Shown: positions 17,322 through 27,052 of the stretch, piece by piece
Position numbering within the stretch: the stretch's first letter is position 1
Layout: each line of letters begins with the position of its first letter
From: Thalassospira profundimaris
GTDB taxonomy: Bacteria > Pseudomonadota > Alphaproteobacteria > Rhodospirillales > Thalassospiraceae
Assembly (NCBI RefSeq): GCF_003326795.1
Contig: NZ_JPWI01000016.1
Coordinates: 1-64,000, forward strand
Direction of reading: 5' to 3'
Length of the DNA stretch: 64,000 nucleotides
Position numbers and translations under genes: made by a program
Notes under the pieces: generated by a model
What the model was told of the DNA's origin: nothing
The model's input: only the letters and a program-made list of their open reading frames with translations
The model's database searches: none

Positions 17322-18368
17322 TCAACATCCCGACTTGGCAGCACCGCCATCGGCACATTCGACCACGACTTTTGCACCGTTCTGCCCGGTGGCAATCACG
17401 CGCTCAAGAAGGATATCTGCTTCCGGAACCGTATTTAACGGCCCAAGACGAACCCGGTAAAAGGTCGTCCCTTTTACCTCGATGGGTTCGATCTTGCTTG
17501 GTGCCAGATCATAAAGCCGATTACGCAAGTTCAGGGCGTTATCATAGATTGAGAAGGCCCCTGCCTGAACGTAAATGGCTGAATTCGTTACGGGCTCGAT
17601 ATTGATAATAGCAGCCTCTTCTACGGTACCCTCAAGTGGGGCACTGGTGAGGATCGGCCCTGATGCCGGAGGCGTCAATTTTATCTGCGAAGTCGTTGGT
17701 TGGCCGGTTTCGGTGATCGGGCCATCGTCAAGGCGAACGGTTTCGACCACATCACGCGGTGCGGCAGTAACTGTATTCTGTTCGGCGACAGTAACTTGCG
17801 GTGCCGCCTTTCCCTGCGCGATAGCTGCAATCTGACGGCTTTCTGCCTCGATCACTTCGACCATGACCTTGGCCGTGCCCTTCTTCTCGAACCCCAGCAA
17901 CTGGGCCGCACGGCGTGACATGTCAATGATACGCCCATGCGCAAACGGTCCCCGGTCATTGACGCGGACCTTGAGTGATTTGCCGTTTTCAAGATTGGTG
18001 ACACGCACAATACTCGGTAGCGGCAATGTGCGGTGTGCGGCAGAGATCTCGTACTGGTCAAACACTTCGCCATTGGCGGTTTTCTTGCCATGGAATTTGG
18101 GCCCGTACCAGGATGCGATACCGGTTTCGCTATATTCATAATCGACAGCCGGATAGTACCACTGACCAGCAATTTCATAGGGATTGCCGATCTTGTAGTT
18201 ACCAATCTGTGTCGGTTGGGACTGAACGCCACCAAGTCGTTTGACACCGTGAACGGCAAGCTGGGTTTCTGCGCAGCCAGCCAAAAGCATACCAAGTGCA
18301 ACCACGGACAGTCCGAGGCGGCTATTTGTCCGCAGTCGCCCAAAAGCACTTTTTCTTGGTTTTGGCAT
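17322..18368 (-). CDS. rlpA: Septal ring lytic transglycosylase RlpA family lipoprotein with SPOR domain
   Basis: A 348-residue lipoprotein. The lipobox LAGC places the lipidated cysteine at C32. The double-psi beta-barrel begins GIASWYGPKFHGKKTANG and ends near VEVIEA; the catalytic Asp lies in RVNDRGPF. A proline/threonine-rich linker leads to a C-terminal SPOR domain (YVQAGAFSIYDNAL), which binds denuded glycan at the septum. RlpA cleaves such naked strands. ATG 18368 is preferred over a TTG one codon earlier. It sits between mltB and the carboxypeptidase gene. Confidence 0.91.
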   Translation of the reverse strand: MPKPRKSAFGRLRTNSRLGLSVVALGMLLAGCAETQLAVHGVKRLGGVQSQPTQIGNYKIGNPYEIAGQWYYPAVDYEYSETGIASWYGPKFHGKKTANGEVFDQYEISAAHRTLPLPSIVRVTNLENGKSLKVRVNDRGPFAHGRIIDMSRRAAQLLGFEKKGTAKVMVEVIEAESRQIAAIAQGKAAPQVTVAEQNTVTAAPRDVVETVRLDDGPITETGQPTTSQIKLTPPASGPILTSAPLEGTVEEAAIINIEPVTNSAIYVQAGAFSIYDNALNLRNRLYDLAPSKIEPIEVKGTTFYRVRLGPLNTVPEADILLERVIATGQNGAKVVVECADGGAAKSGC

Positions 18369-18441
18369 CAAGGTGTCCCCGCTTAAAGATGCTCTGTATT
18401 TGATGGCAACGAATGATCTTCGTCACCTGGACATTAAAACT

Positions 18442-19446
18442 TTATTGCCCGGCTATCGCGTCAGCCAGTGTTCCCACGGCGATTGCGAAATAGGTCGATC
18501 GGTTCCAATGCATGATGGTGTGGAAATTGTTATAAACCATATATGCCGGTCCTTCACCGTCATTTACGGTAACAATTGATGCATCCATATCTGCCGTTGG
18601 CAGATTGGCCCCACCGGGCATGCGAACGCCAAGTTCCTGCCATTCCGAGATTGGTTTGCGAATATCGCGACCAATCAGGGATTTATCCAGATCCTTGGGA
18701 ATGCTGACCTTGCGCCCCCAGCGTTCATCCCCTTTCCAGCCGACGGTCGAAAGATAGTTGGCAGCCGACGCAAAAACGTCTTCCTTGGCGCCCCAAAGAT
18801 CAATCTTGCCGTCGCCATTCCCGTCGCGTGCGTAATTCAGGAAGGTTGAAGGCATGAACTGCGCTTGCCCCATGGCGCCCGCCCAGGAGCCGGACATGTT
18901 TTCAGGCGCAATGTGGCCAGCATCAATGATGGTTAGAGCGTTCATCAGTTCCTTGCGGAAATATTCCGCCCGACGACCTTCAAAGGCAAGAGTTGCCAGT
19001 GAGTCGACGACGGAATAGCCGCCAGTATGCCGTCCAAAACCGGTCTCGATCCCCCAAAAGGCCGTCAGATAGTGACCCGGCACACCATATTTTTTTGCTG
19101 CGGCATCAATGATCGCGCGATTTTCGGCATATTTCCTGCGGCCCTCGTTGATCCGTGACTGCGGGACAACGCGTTGAATATACTGCTCAAAAGTCAGTTT
19201 GAATTCAGGCTGGCTGCGATCATACTCGATCACCTTGGGGATCGGTTTGGTATTGGCAAAGGCAACATCGAGGGTTGGCTGGGAAATGCCTTTGGCGGCG
19301 GCTTCTTTTTTGAAGTCAACCAACCATTCCTCAAATCCTTCGGTGGTGAATTCTGGAAGTTTTTCATCGGTCTGTGCAAAGGCCGGCGCATTGGCGGTCA
19401 AAACAGTAAGCACAGAGGCGGCGGTCAGCAATTTCCAGAATTTCAT
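18442..19446 (-). CDS. Lytic murein transglycosylase, MltB family
   Basis: A 334-residue periplasmic lytic transglycosylase (GH103). A signal peptide ends at APAFA/QTDEK (about residue 24); no lipobox is present, so it is soluble. The catalytic glutamate is E134 in AFWGIETGFG, followed by the usual SWAGAMGQAQFMPSTF and DGDG-like NGDGKIDLW blocks. It cleaves the MurNAc-GlcNAc bond with 1,6-anhydro formation. ATG 19446 is preferred because GAGG lies six bases upstream; another ATG is four codons earlier. The gene faces rlpA in the same direction, 73 bases away. Confidence 0.93.
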   Translation of the reverse strand: MKFWKLLTAASVLTVLTANAPAFAQTDEKLPEFTTEGFEEWLVDFKKEAAAKGISQPTLDVAFANTKPIPKVIEYDRSQPEFKLTFEQYIQRVVPQSRINEGRRKYAENRAIIDAAAKKYGVPGHYLTAFWGIETGFGRHTGGYSVVDSLATLAFEGRRAEYFRKELMNALTIIDAGHIAPENMSGSWAGAMGQAQFMPSTFLNYARDGNGDGKIDLWGAKEDVFASAANYLSTVGWKGDERWGRKVSIPKDLDKSLIGRDIRKPISEWQELGVRMPGGANLPTADMDASIVTVNDGEGPAYMVYNNFHTIMHWNRSTYFAIAVGTLADAIAGQ

Positions 19447-19467
19447 CAAAGGCCTCATCCAGGATGT

Positions 19468-20242
19468 TCAGTTGCCGGTTCCCAACGGCTTTGGCCCCGG
19501 AAACCACTCATTTGTTCGCCCGGTCCGGTAATAAGCGGTCAAACCAACCCATTCCCGCAAACCACGGCTTAGGGATTTGATAGCGCCTGAGACGTTAAGA
19601 CTTGCTAAATGGATCTCATCTGATGTGAAACTGACGACCGGATACGGAGTAATGTTCCAGCCCGCCTGCCGAAAAACGCCAGCTGCACGCGGCATATGAT
19701 CTGCGGAAGTGACTAATACCCAAGACTTTTGTGCCAGTTCCGGCCAGCTTCCATAAATGAGATCACATGAATTTAGGGCATTCTCATATGAGTTCCGTGC
19801 GTTGGTTTCGAAATAAATATTCGGTCTTAACAGGTTCGAATCGTCCAGCCAGTTGCGCAGTGCAGCCGCCTCACTAAAACCGCGATCATTTAGCACTCCG
19901 TCTTTGCCCGTGAAGATCACAGGATTTATCAGGATATTTGGTCGCCATTCGGAGCATTGTAAATATTCGATCCGGGGCACTTAGGAACTGAACATCCCCG
20001 CGCTGAAGATAGCTGTTTGGGTCAATCGAGCCCGATAGGGTAATCACCCCTGCAAATTCTGATCCATTGAGGTCCGCTTTTTCAAAGCGCGCTTCGAGGG
20101 TTATGGGCAACAGTGCTCCTACGGGAATGATGGTGATCAGCAATGATGCAATAGTGGCGAATAACAATCCGGCAAAAGCAAAACGACGTGTCCTGCGCAA
20201 ACAGATCAGGCCAACAAGGATCAACAACAATATCCCGTGCAT
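19468..20242 (-). pseudogene. YdcF/DUF218-like membrane protein gene, apparently frameshifted
   Basis: Two out-of-frame pieces together make one DUF218 protein of about 257 residues. The upstream piece (19886-20242) holds two N-terminal membrane helices and the FAGVITLSGSIDP core strand; the downstream piece (19468 to about 19945) continues with NPVIFTGKDG and the NSYENA motif of the family. They switch frame near 19920-19945. The joined length, 775 bases, is one more than a multiple of three, so a single inserted base (or two lost) would explain it. There is no homopolymer or slippery heptamer, so I call a mutation or sequencing error. Relatives act in envelope metabolism (ElyC-like) but no function is proven. 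Confidence 0.7.
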
Positions 20243-20454
20243 GAGCCCGATATTGATCAGGTAGCTAAGGGTTCTGAGAGAAAATAAAAAACGTGATACT
20301 GGCCCGAAAGATGGTTCGCCTTATGGTTGCCGGTACCTTGCTGAAATCACATTATTTCGCCAGCATTTGATGCAATGTTTGATTGGCCTATTGACAGGGC
20401 AGCGCGCCCAATTTATTGAAAGCGCCCAGAGCAATAAGCTCCGACCATTTTTGC

Positions 20455-20544
<90 letters not shown>

Positions 20545-20661
20545 TTTACTCAAGATCGCACAAAATCTCTGATTTTTTAGCGCAGAACACGACGTTACTG
20601 CGAAACGCTGTGTTGTATCTGTGGTCGCACCAAACACGATTATTGTTAAAAGGTCCGAGCA

Positions 20662-21000
20662 ATGAGCGAACTACCGTCCTGCCCGAAATGTGAGTCACCT
20701 TACACCTATGAAGATGGCGAACTGTTGATCTGCCCGGAATGTGCGCATGAATGGTCTGCTTCAGGTGACGCAGCTGGCGCGACGGTTGTACGTGACTCAA
20801 ACGGTACCCCGCTTGTTGATGGGGATACGGTAACTGTCATCAAGGATTTGAAGGTCAAGGGATCATCGGCGGTCGTCAAGGTCGGGACCAAGGTCAAAGG
20901 CATTCGTCTTGTCGATGGCGACCACGATATTGATTGTAAAATCCCGGGTATCGGTCAGATGGGCTTGAAATCCGAATTCGTGAAAAAAGTATCAGATTGA
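20662..21000 (+). CDS. YjdM/PhnA-family zinc-ribbon protein
   Basis: A 112-residue protein. The N-terminal zinc ribbon has C7-x2-C10 and C24-x2-C27; the C-terminal PhnA domain has the conserved [14 protein letters not shown] and [20 protein letters not shown] strings. Although named after phosphonate use, the domain has no demonstrated role in it here; no phn genes are near. Full family length. A shared terminator follows at once, so it is monocistronic. Confidence 0.92.
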   Translation: MSELPSCPKCESPYTYEDGELLICPECAHEWSASGDAAGATVVRDSNGTPLVDGDTVTVIKDLKVKGSSAVVKVGTKVKGIRLVDGDHDIDCKIPGIGQMGLKSEFVKKVSD

Positions 21001-21031
21001 TTTTCTGACAACCTTGATTTTCAGAAAAAGA

Positions 21032-21058
21032 AAAAGCGCACCGGTCTGGTGCGCTTTT
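21032..21058. terminator. Bidirectional rho-independent terminator
   Basis: An 11-bp stem (AAAAGCGCACC and complement) with a 5-base loop. T-runs follow on either strand. It serves the YjdM-like gene on the plus strand and the TRAP permease gene on the minus strand, whose stops flank it. Confidence 0.88.
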
Positions 21059-21083
21059 GTTGTTTTATGGCCGAGGCGTGTTG

Positions 21084-23324
21084 TTAATCTGCCCCACCAG
21101 TACGGAATGTGCTGCCTGGTTTCGGGTTTATCACACGCTGGATCAGCAGGATTGCGATAGCCAGTCCAATGCCGATCAGATCGGTAACCAGTCCGCCAGC
21201 AATCATGAACAATGCTGAAATGACCAGTGCAATGCGCAGGAACCACACTGCACTTCGCCCAAGGAACCATCCCTGAACACCGGCAGACAGCAGGAATACC
21301 CCGGCCACGGCCGTAATGAACGCCTGGCCGATCTGAAGGTAAGTCCCATCCATCAAAATAGCCGCGTTATAGAAGAACATGAACGGCACAATGAAGGCCG
21401 CAATGCCAATCTTGAACGAAGCCACTGACGTTTCCATCGGGTTTGCACCCGATATCCCGGCAGCAGCATAGGAAGCCAGTGCGACGGGTGGCGTGATGGC
21501 TGAAACGACTGCAAAGTAGAACACGAAGAAATGTGCAGTAAGTGGTTCAATTCCAAGCTCAATCAATCCCGGAGCAACCACCGATGCAGCAACCGCATAG
21601 GCCGCCGTTGTTGGCATGCCCATTCCCAGAAGGATGGCGATCAGCATGGCAAAGATCAGGGCCAGCAACTGTGACGCTTCTGCAAGACCCAGTAACAGGT
21701 TCGAGAACCGTGCGCCGACACCTGTCAGCGCGATCACGCCAACGATGATCCCGGCACAGGCACAAACTGCAATGATCTGAATCGACATCCCGCCTGCCAG
21801 TTCAAATGCCTTGGCAACGGATTTGATCCCTACGCGGTTTGGTGTAAGCCAACTGACAACCACAGCTGCAACAGTTGCCAATGTTCCAGCCCGGATAACC
21901 GAATAGCCAAGGAACAGGGCTACGATCAGGATGATGATGGGCAGGAACAGATAGACCTGCTTTACCATCGTATGGAAGCGCGGCAGTTCTTCTTCGCGCA
22001 TGCCACGCATACCAAGTTTGGCTGCTTCGAAGTCGACCATGAAATAGATCGACACAAAGTAAAGGATCGCCGGGATCACAGCCGCGATGGCAATGTCGGT
22101 ATATGGGATACCGGTGATTTCGGCCATGATGAAGGCCCCTGCCCCCATAATTGGCGGCATGATCTGGCCACCGGTCGAAGCTGCAGCTTCAATCGCACCG
22201 GCCGTTTTCTTGTGGTAACCGACCTTTTTCATCAAAGGGATGGTCAGCGAGCCGGTTGCCACAACGTTACCCGCAGACGTGCCGTTGATCATTCCCATCA
22301 GGCCAGAAGCAAAGATTGCAACCTTTGCAGGACCACCACGGGCACGTCCGGCCACCGAGAAGGCAAAGTTCACAAAATAGTCGCCAACCTTTGATGCCTG
22401 CAGGAACGCGGCAAAGATGATGAACAAAATGATATAGGTCGATGAAACGGCAGTCGTCGGGCCAAGAATACCGGCATCAGTATAGACCTGGCTAAAGAAG
22501 CGCTGCCAGGTGATGGCTGGCGATTGCAGGAAGCCCGGCAGGAATTCACCGACAAAAACATAGACCAGAAAAATGGTCGCAATGATCACAAGCGCCAGAC
22601 CGGCAACGCGGCGTGTCAGCTCCATGATAAGCAACGTGCCCGAGATTGCAGCAATCGAAATACCGATCGGCGCAAAAGGTGTTCCTGTGGAGTTGCGCAT
22701 AAGCGTGCCGTAAATTGTGATCAAATAGATCGCAACGGCAAGGCCACAAACAGTCAGCACAAAATCAGGTGGTGAATAACGATTACGGGGTGTCTTGTTA
22801 AACCAGGATAAAACAATACCACCGACTGTTGCTGCCATCAGTGGAGCACCAAAGACCCATGTCTCGTTGAACTTGATGGTAGCATCAATGCCGTTCCACA
22901 TTGCGCCATTTTTGATTTCGAAAGCAAAGCTGATTGCGGTTCCGACCGCGACAAAGGCTGGTACCAGGAGAACATATGACAAGTAGCCCAGAAGCGGTGT
23001 CTGCCCTGTAGGCTCATCAGCGAACTTGTTGGCAGAGTACCAAAGAAAACCAAGTGCCAGGGCACCCGAAACGTGAACAATACGGAAGTTCCATGTTTCC
23101 AACGGAAAATCAGGCAAGAATTCAAGATTAACCAAACCGCCCGTCATTCCAGAAAGCGATACACCATTTAGCGCGAGCATATGAAACGCAGCATAAATGG
23201 CGGCAGAAATTGTTATGAAACTGAGGCTCCGTCCCTCGAAAAGGCGACGATTATGTTCAATCGGCTCTTCATCCACGCCATCGGCAATGAGGTGTTCGTC
23301 ATCCGGTTTATTTGGTTCGGTCAT
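21084..23324 (-). CDS. TRAP transporter fused permease (4TM+12TM), TAXI type
   Basis: A 746-residue integral membrane protein with the DctQ-like four-helix part fused ahead of a DctM-like large permease. Landmarks include LMGMINGTSAGNVVATGSLTIPLMKKVGY and GAFIMAEITGIPYTDI, the conserved DctM core, then GMGMPTTAAY near the end. Fused permeases partner with TAXI-type binding proteins, and one is coded directly upstream. ATG 23324 is chosen; an in-frame GTG lies five codons before. Ion-gradient-driven uptake of an organic acid or amino acid is expected; the substrate is not evident. Confidence 0.92.
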   Translation of the reverse strand: MTEPNKPDDEHLIADGVDEEPIEHNRRLFEGRSLSFITISAAIYAAFHMLALNGVSLSGMTGGLVNLEFLPDFPLETWNFRIVHVSGALALGFLWYSANKFADEPTGQTPLLGYLSYVLLVPAFVAVGTAISFAFEIKNGAMWNGIDATIKFNETWVFGAPLMAATVGGIVLSWFNKTPRNRYSPPDFVLTVCGLAVAIYLITIYGTLMRNSTGTPFAPIGISIAAISGTLLIMELTRRVAGLALVIIATIFLVYVFVGEFLPGFLQSPAITWQRFFSQVYTDAGILGPTTAVSSTYIILFIIFAAFLQASKVGDYFVNFAFSVAGRARGGPAKVAIFASGLMGMINGTSAGNVVATGSLTIPLMKKVGYHKKTAGAIEAAASTGGQIMPPIMGAGAFIMAEITGIPYTDIAIAAVIPAILYFVSIYFMVDFEAAKLGMRGMREEELPRFHTMVKQVYLFLPIIILIVALFLGYSVIRAGTLATVAAVVVSWLTPNRVGIKSVAKAFELAGGMSIQIIAVCACAGIIVGVIALTGVGARFSNLLLGLAEASQLLALIFAMLIAILLGMGMPTTAAYAVAASVVAPGLIELGIEPLTAHFFVFYFAVVSAITPPVALASYAAAGISGANPMETSVASFKIGIAAFIVPFMFFYNAAILMDGTYLQIGQAFITAVAGVFLLSAGVQGWFLGRSAVWFLRIALVISALFMIAGGLVTDLIGIGLAIAILLIQRVINPKPGSTFRTGGAD

Positions 23325-23385
23325 CAGGTTTCCCCACACTCTCTGGTCATTTGTTATTCGCAGGCTTCTTTGCGGCGATTGAGCA

Positions 23386-23416
23386 AAGGCGGGTCACCTT
23401 CCGGATGACCCGCCTT
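23386..23416 (-). promoter_or_regulatory. Intercistronic hairpin after the TAXI binding-protein gene
   Basis: A perfect 11-bp stem (AAGGCGGGTCA and complement) with a 9-base loop, 21 bases past the binding-protein stop and before the permease gene. It lacks a U-run on the minus strand. Likely an mRNA-stability or partial-termination element. Confidence 0.75.
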
Positions 23417-23437
23417 GTGTGATCAGATTTTGCTGAC

Positions 23438-24412
23438 TTAGTGGATCATGTCAGCCGGGATGGATGCGCCATGTTCGTTGAACCACTTTGCAGCACCCGG
23501 ATGCCATTTCATGACCTTGTTCTTGTTCCAGTTTTCCGGAACTGTGGAACGTGCTGCACGGTGAATGGATACCATGCGGGCATTATCCGACATCACAACG
23601 TCAGTTGCGGCATAAACAAAGCTTTCCGGAAGATCGCAATTGGCAATCGCAAAGTTCCACATTGACACTGAACGCGCCGGAGCGGTCAGCGTGGTGTATG
23701 TGTCTGCAGCAATGTCAAATTCGGACACCGGGAAGGCATCCATAATCTGTTTCTGTTCTGTTTCAGTGAATTCGATGATGTTCACTTTGGTTTGAACTTC
23801 AAGCTGGCTAACAGCCGGCACCGGAACACCGGCAGCGAATGCGATCACGTCAAGCAAGCCGTCCTGAAGCTGGCCACCCAGATCGGCCCAGCCACCATTG
23901 CGGCGTTCAAACTTTACACCAAGTTCTTCGAGCATCTTCGGAAAATAGGTGTCCGAGGTCGAGCCCGCAGGACCGAAACCGATTTTTGCGCCCTCGGGGA
24001 TGTCCGAAACAGATGCAATGCCCGATGATGCCAGTGCAGTGATCGAGAACGGTGTCTGATACATCGGGAACATTGCACAAGCACTCGTCATCTGGACGCC
24101 CGGTGCAATCGGGTTTGTTCCAGCAAGGGATTCTGCTGCCGGACCCATCGTGGTCATGCCAAATGCCGCTTCGCCGGTGTGAACCAGCGCCATGTTCTGC
24201 ATTGGTCCGCCGGTAACTTCACCACCACCGGAAATGCCAAGTTCTTCTGCTACAAGGTTCGCCCAACCGGAACCATAGGCAAAATAAGTGCCGCCCTGTG
24301 ATGCGGTGCCGACCGTAAAGCTGTCTGGCCAACCGGCACGATCCTGCGCCGAGGCTGCTGTGCTCCCAAACGCAAACGCGACCGCCATCCCTGCAATTAA
24401 TGCGCGTTTCAT
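23438..24412 (-). CDS. TAXI-family TRAP transporter solute-binding protein
   Basis: A 324-residue periplasmic protein. The signal peptide ends near ASAQ/DRAG (about residue 23). The TAXI pattern is FTVGTASQGGTYFAYGSGWANLVAEE followed by EVTGGPMQNMALVHTGEAAFGMTT, then IGFGPAGSTSD and the C-terminal MVSIHRAARSTVPENWNKN. It should capture a small acid and hand it to the fused permease downstream. Gene order binding protein then permease is usual. A TTCCTCC-type ribosome site precedes the ATG on its strand. Confidence 0.92.
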   Translation of the reverse strand: MKRALIAGMAVAFAFGSTAASAQDRAGWPDSFTVGTASQGGTYFAYGSGWANLVAEELGISGGGEVTGGPMQNMALVHTGEAAFGMTTMGPAAESLAGTNPIAPGVQMTSACAMFPMYQTPFSITALASSGIASVSDIPEGAKIGFGPAGSTSDTYFPKMLEELGVKFERRNGGWADLGGQLQDGLLDVIAFAAGVPVPAVSQLEVQTKVNIIEFTETEQKQIMDAFPVSEFDIAADTYTTLTAPARSVSMWNFAIANCDLPESFVYAATDVVMSDNARMVSIHRAARSTVPENWNKNKVMKWHPGAAKWFNEHGASIPADMIH

Positions 24413-24710
24413 CTATTTCCTCCGTTTATCGGTGCTTATGTGACGTTGCCTCCCTAGGCAGTTCCACATATGGGGAAACCAAGGGTTGAAGACAACGCGT
24501 TCCATAATCAATAACTAAAACAAGGATTTTGGAAAGTGATGTTGGTCTCAGAGGTCATGCGACTTTGGTTGAATGAAATCATTCCAAATATCAAATGACC
24601 ATAAAACAAAATTATTGCATGTAACTTGATTTACCTTGCTTCAACCGCTTGTAATCGCGAAGGAACGTCCCAACCTCACAAAGGGGATTATTCTTTTGGA
24701 GGATGGCGGA

Positions 24711-26657
24711 ATGTCGTTAAATATCGGCAGTAGAATCCTGCTGGCAGCGGCCATGATTGTTGTTGCGACATTTGTCGCCTTTATTCTGTATTTTGATTAT
24801 CAGCAGCGCACATCCATACAGACAGCTCTGCAATCGAAGCTGACCGAAAGCGGATCGCTTGCAACAGCTGGTATTTCGAACTGGCTGGATGGCAGAAGGC
24901 TTTTGGTCGAAAGCCTTGCCAATAATATTGCACGAGACAGCTCCCCTGCTACGGTCAGTGAAATCGCCAGCGGTCAGGCGCTGGCTGAGTCATTTATCTT
25001 TTCCTATTTCGGCAGCGCGGACGGTGTGATGACGATGTATCCACCAGATGAATTGCCTGCTGATTACGATCCACGCAAACGCCCTTGGTACAGTGACGCA
25101 GTCGCCATCGGTGACAGCACCCTTACCGAACCCTACACTGACGCATCCACCGGGCAGCTGATCGTTACCGCGACGACACCGGTATTTGATGGTTCCAAAC
25201 TGCTTGGTGTGGTCGGTGGCGATATTAACATCACCATTCTGGGTGATCTGGTGCGCGGCATTGATCTGGGCGGCATTGGTTACGGATTTCTGGTCAATGA
25301 CCAAGGTACGGTGATCATTCACCCGAATGCAGATTTCACACTGAAGTCGATTAGCGAGGTATTTCCTGAAAACACTCCGGCCGTTACCGAAGGCATGCAG
25401 AATGTAATCGAGGGAAATGGCGATCTGCTATTCACATTCTTCAAAGTGAAAGGTTTGCCATCTGTAAACTGGTATCTTGGCTTTGCGCTTGATCGGGATG
25501 CTGCATACGCATCCCTGACAGAGTTCCGTTACACGGCAATCATTACTGCCGTCATTGCCGTGCTTGCGATTATGGGGCTTATGGGAGTTCTTGTGCGCGG
25601 ATGGGTTTCTCGACCGGTTCTCAGCATGACCTCGGCAATGACCCGTCTGGCCAGGGGCGAAAAAGACGTTGATGTCCCCGGCACGGAGCTTAAGGATGAA
25701 ATCGGGGCCATGGCGGCCGCGGTGTTGGTTTTCAAGAACAATGCTGCCGAAGTAGACCGGCTGGCACATGAGAATGAACAGGCCACCCAGCGAGCAGCCC
25801 TTGAGCGCAAACGTGCGCTTGATCAGATGGCAGACAATTTTGAAAAAAGCGTCCTTTCCATCGTTGAAACCGTGGCCGATGCCGCTGAACGAACCCAATC
25901 GGTCGCAACCCAGCTTTCTGCCAATGCCGAGGAATCCACAAACCGTGCGGCGGCCGTTTCCAATGCGGCCAATATCACGACGGAAAACGTGCAGGCTGTC
26001 GCATCGGCCACCGAGGAACTTTCTGCTGCCATTCGTGAAATCGGCGCCCAGGTTACCCAGTCAATTGACGTCGCAACAGAAGCAGTGGATGGCATTAACA
26101 ACACCACAGCAACAGTGACCGAACTTGCCGAGGCGGCTGAGCGGATCGGTCAGGTAGTGGGATTAATTCAGGATATCGCGGGACAAACGAACCTGCTGGC
26201 CCTGAATGCAACCATCGAAGCTGCCCGAGCTGGTGACGCAGGCAAAGGATTTGCCGTCGTCGCCGGAGAGGTCAAATCCCTTGCCAACCAGACGGACAAG
26301 GCGACCGGTGATATCCAGACACAGATTGATGGTATTCAGGGGTCGTCAAATCGTTCTGTCTCCGAGATCGGATCAATCTCGTCCACCATTGAGCGTATTA
26401 ACGAATTCTGCAATGCGATTGCCGCAGCCGTCGAGCAGCAAGGTGCTGCAACCCGTGAAATTGCAGATAGTGTTCAGCGCGCTGCATCGGGAACACAGGA
26501 AGTCTCGCAAAACGTATCTGCTGTATCGCAGGCATCAAGCATGGTGAGCGAAGAGGCGAACTCTCTGCTGACCTCATCCCGGGAGATGCGGCAATTGGCT
26601 CAAAGGCTGCGAGAGGAAGTTCTTGGCTTCCTGAAATCGGTGCGCGAAAACGACTAG
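24711..26657 (+). CDS. Methyl-accepting chemotaxis protein with dCache amino-acid-type sensor
   Basis: A 648-residue chemoreceptor. TM1 spans about 8-28; a periplasmic dCache_1 domain runs about 35-270; TM2 covers 274-298; HAMP is about 298-350 and the MCP signalling domain follows, with the hairpin tip [20 protein letters not shown]. The sensor carries Y119, R124, W126, Y127, Y142, D144 and D171, whose spacing matches the amino-acid-binding motif of dCache_1 receptors such as PctA as I remember it. So an amino-acid ligand is likely. No C-terminal CheR-docking pentapeptide is seen. GGAGG precedes ATG 24711. The amino-acid importer genes follow. Confidence 0.9.
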   Translation: MSLNIGSRILLAAAMIVVATFVAFILYFDYQQRTSIQTALQSKLTESGSLATAGISNWLDGRRLLVESLANNIARDSSPATVSEIASGQALAESFIFSYFGSADGVMTMYPPDELPADYDPRKRPWYSDAVAIGDSTLTEPYTDASTGQLIVTATTPVFDGSKLLGVVGGDINITILGDLVRGIDLGGIGYGFLVNDQGTVIIHPNADFTLKSISEVFPENTPAVTEGMQNVIEGNGDLLFTFFKVKGLPSVNWYLGFALDRDAAYASLTEFRYTAIITAVIAVLAIMGLMGVLVRGWVSRPVLSMTSAMTRLARGEKDVDVPGTELKDEIGAMAAAVLVFKNNAAEVDRLAHENEQATQRAALERKRALDQMADNFEKSVLSIVETVADAAERTQSVATQLSANAEESTNRAAAVSNAANITTENVQAVASATEELSAAIREIGAQVTQSIDVATEAVDGINNTTATVTELAEAAERIGQVVGLIQDIAGQTNLLALNATIEAARAGDAGKGFAVVAGEVKSLANQTDKATGDIQTQIDGIQGSSNRSVSEIGSISSTIERINEFCNAIAAAVEQQGAATREIADSVQRAASGTQEVSQNVSAVSQASSMVSEEANSLLTSSREMRQLAQRLREEVLGFLKSVREND

Positions 26658-26693
26658 GGCAGAAACTGACACCCTGCCCGCACCCGAATACAA

Positions 26694-26725
26694 ACACCAT
26701 CGATCCGCTACGAGGTCGATGGTGT
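26694..26725 (+). terminator. Probable terminator of the chemoreceptor gene
   Basis: A perfect 10-bp stem (ACACCATCGA and complement) with a 12-base loop, 36 bases after the stop. Only a weak U-rich stretch follows, so efficiency is uncertain. Confidence 0.55.
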
Positions 26726-26974
26726 TGTGTATTTCAGGTGAATTTACGGGCAACAATAAGCAAGAGTCTGTGGCTAAGGGCATTTATCCCAAAATATGCG
26801 TGGTTTTTTATTGCGTAAAATCACGTAGTACTGCACGATTTTTGCGGCGCGATCACGTCCGCTGTTAATTAAGCGATTGAAACAACAGCTTTATTCATAA
26901 AACTGCAAAAAATCAGTGGAAATACGCATCATCCATGGGCAATTATTGATGCCATGAGAGGCGCATAAAAGCGT

Positions 26975-27010
26975 GTCTTGTGGGGGAGCATCTTTGTCAG
27001 ATGCTAAGAC
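26975..27010 (+). promoter_or_regulatory. Nested leader hairpin upstream of the amino-acid ABC operon
   Basis: Outer arms GTCTT (26975-26979) and AAGAC (27006-27010) enclose a perfect 7-bp inner hairpin AGCATCT/AGATGCT (26987-27005) and a G-run. It ends 42 bases before the ATPase start. Could be a leader regulatory structure; no known riboswitch consensus is recognised. Confidence 0.4.
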
Positions 27011-27052
27011 GAATAAATTTTAGACTCTCAACAGGGAAACTTTTCACTCGCT

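Larger units (their letters stand above)
26658..27052 (+). other. 395-base gap: terminator, promoter region and leader hairpin
   Basis: No credible gene. Left end holds the chemoreceptor terminator. The middle is AT-rich and should hold the promoter of the amino-acid importer, though no hexamer pair is convincing. The right end holds a nested hairpin at 26975-27010. Confidence 0.6.

Noticed and set aside
19886-19980. Programmed frameshifting in the YdcF-like gene.
   Set aside because: No slippery heptamer, Shine-Dalgarno-like stimulator or downstream stem is seen at the frame switch.
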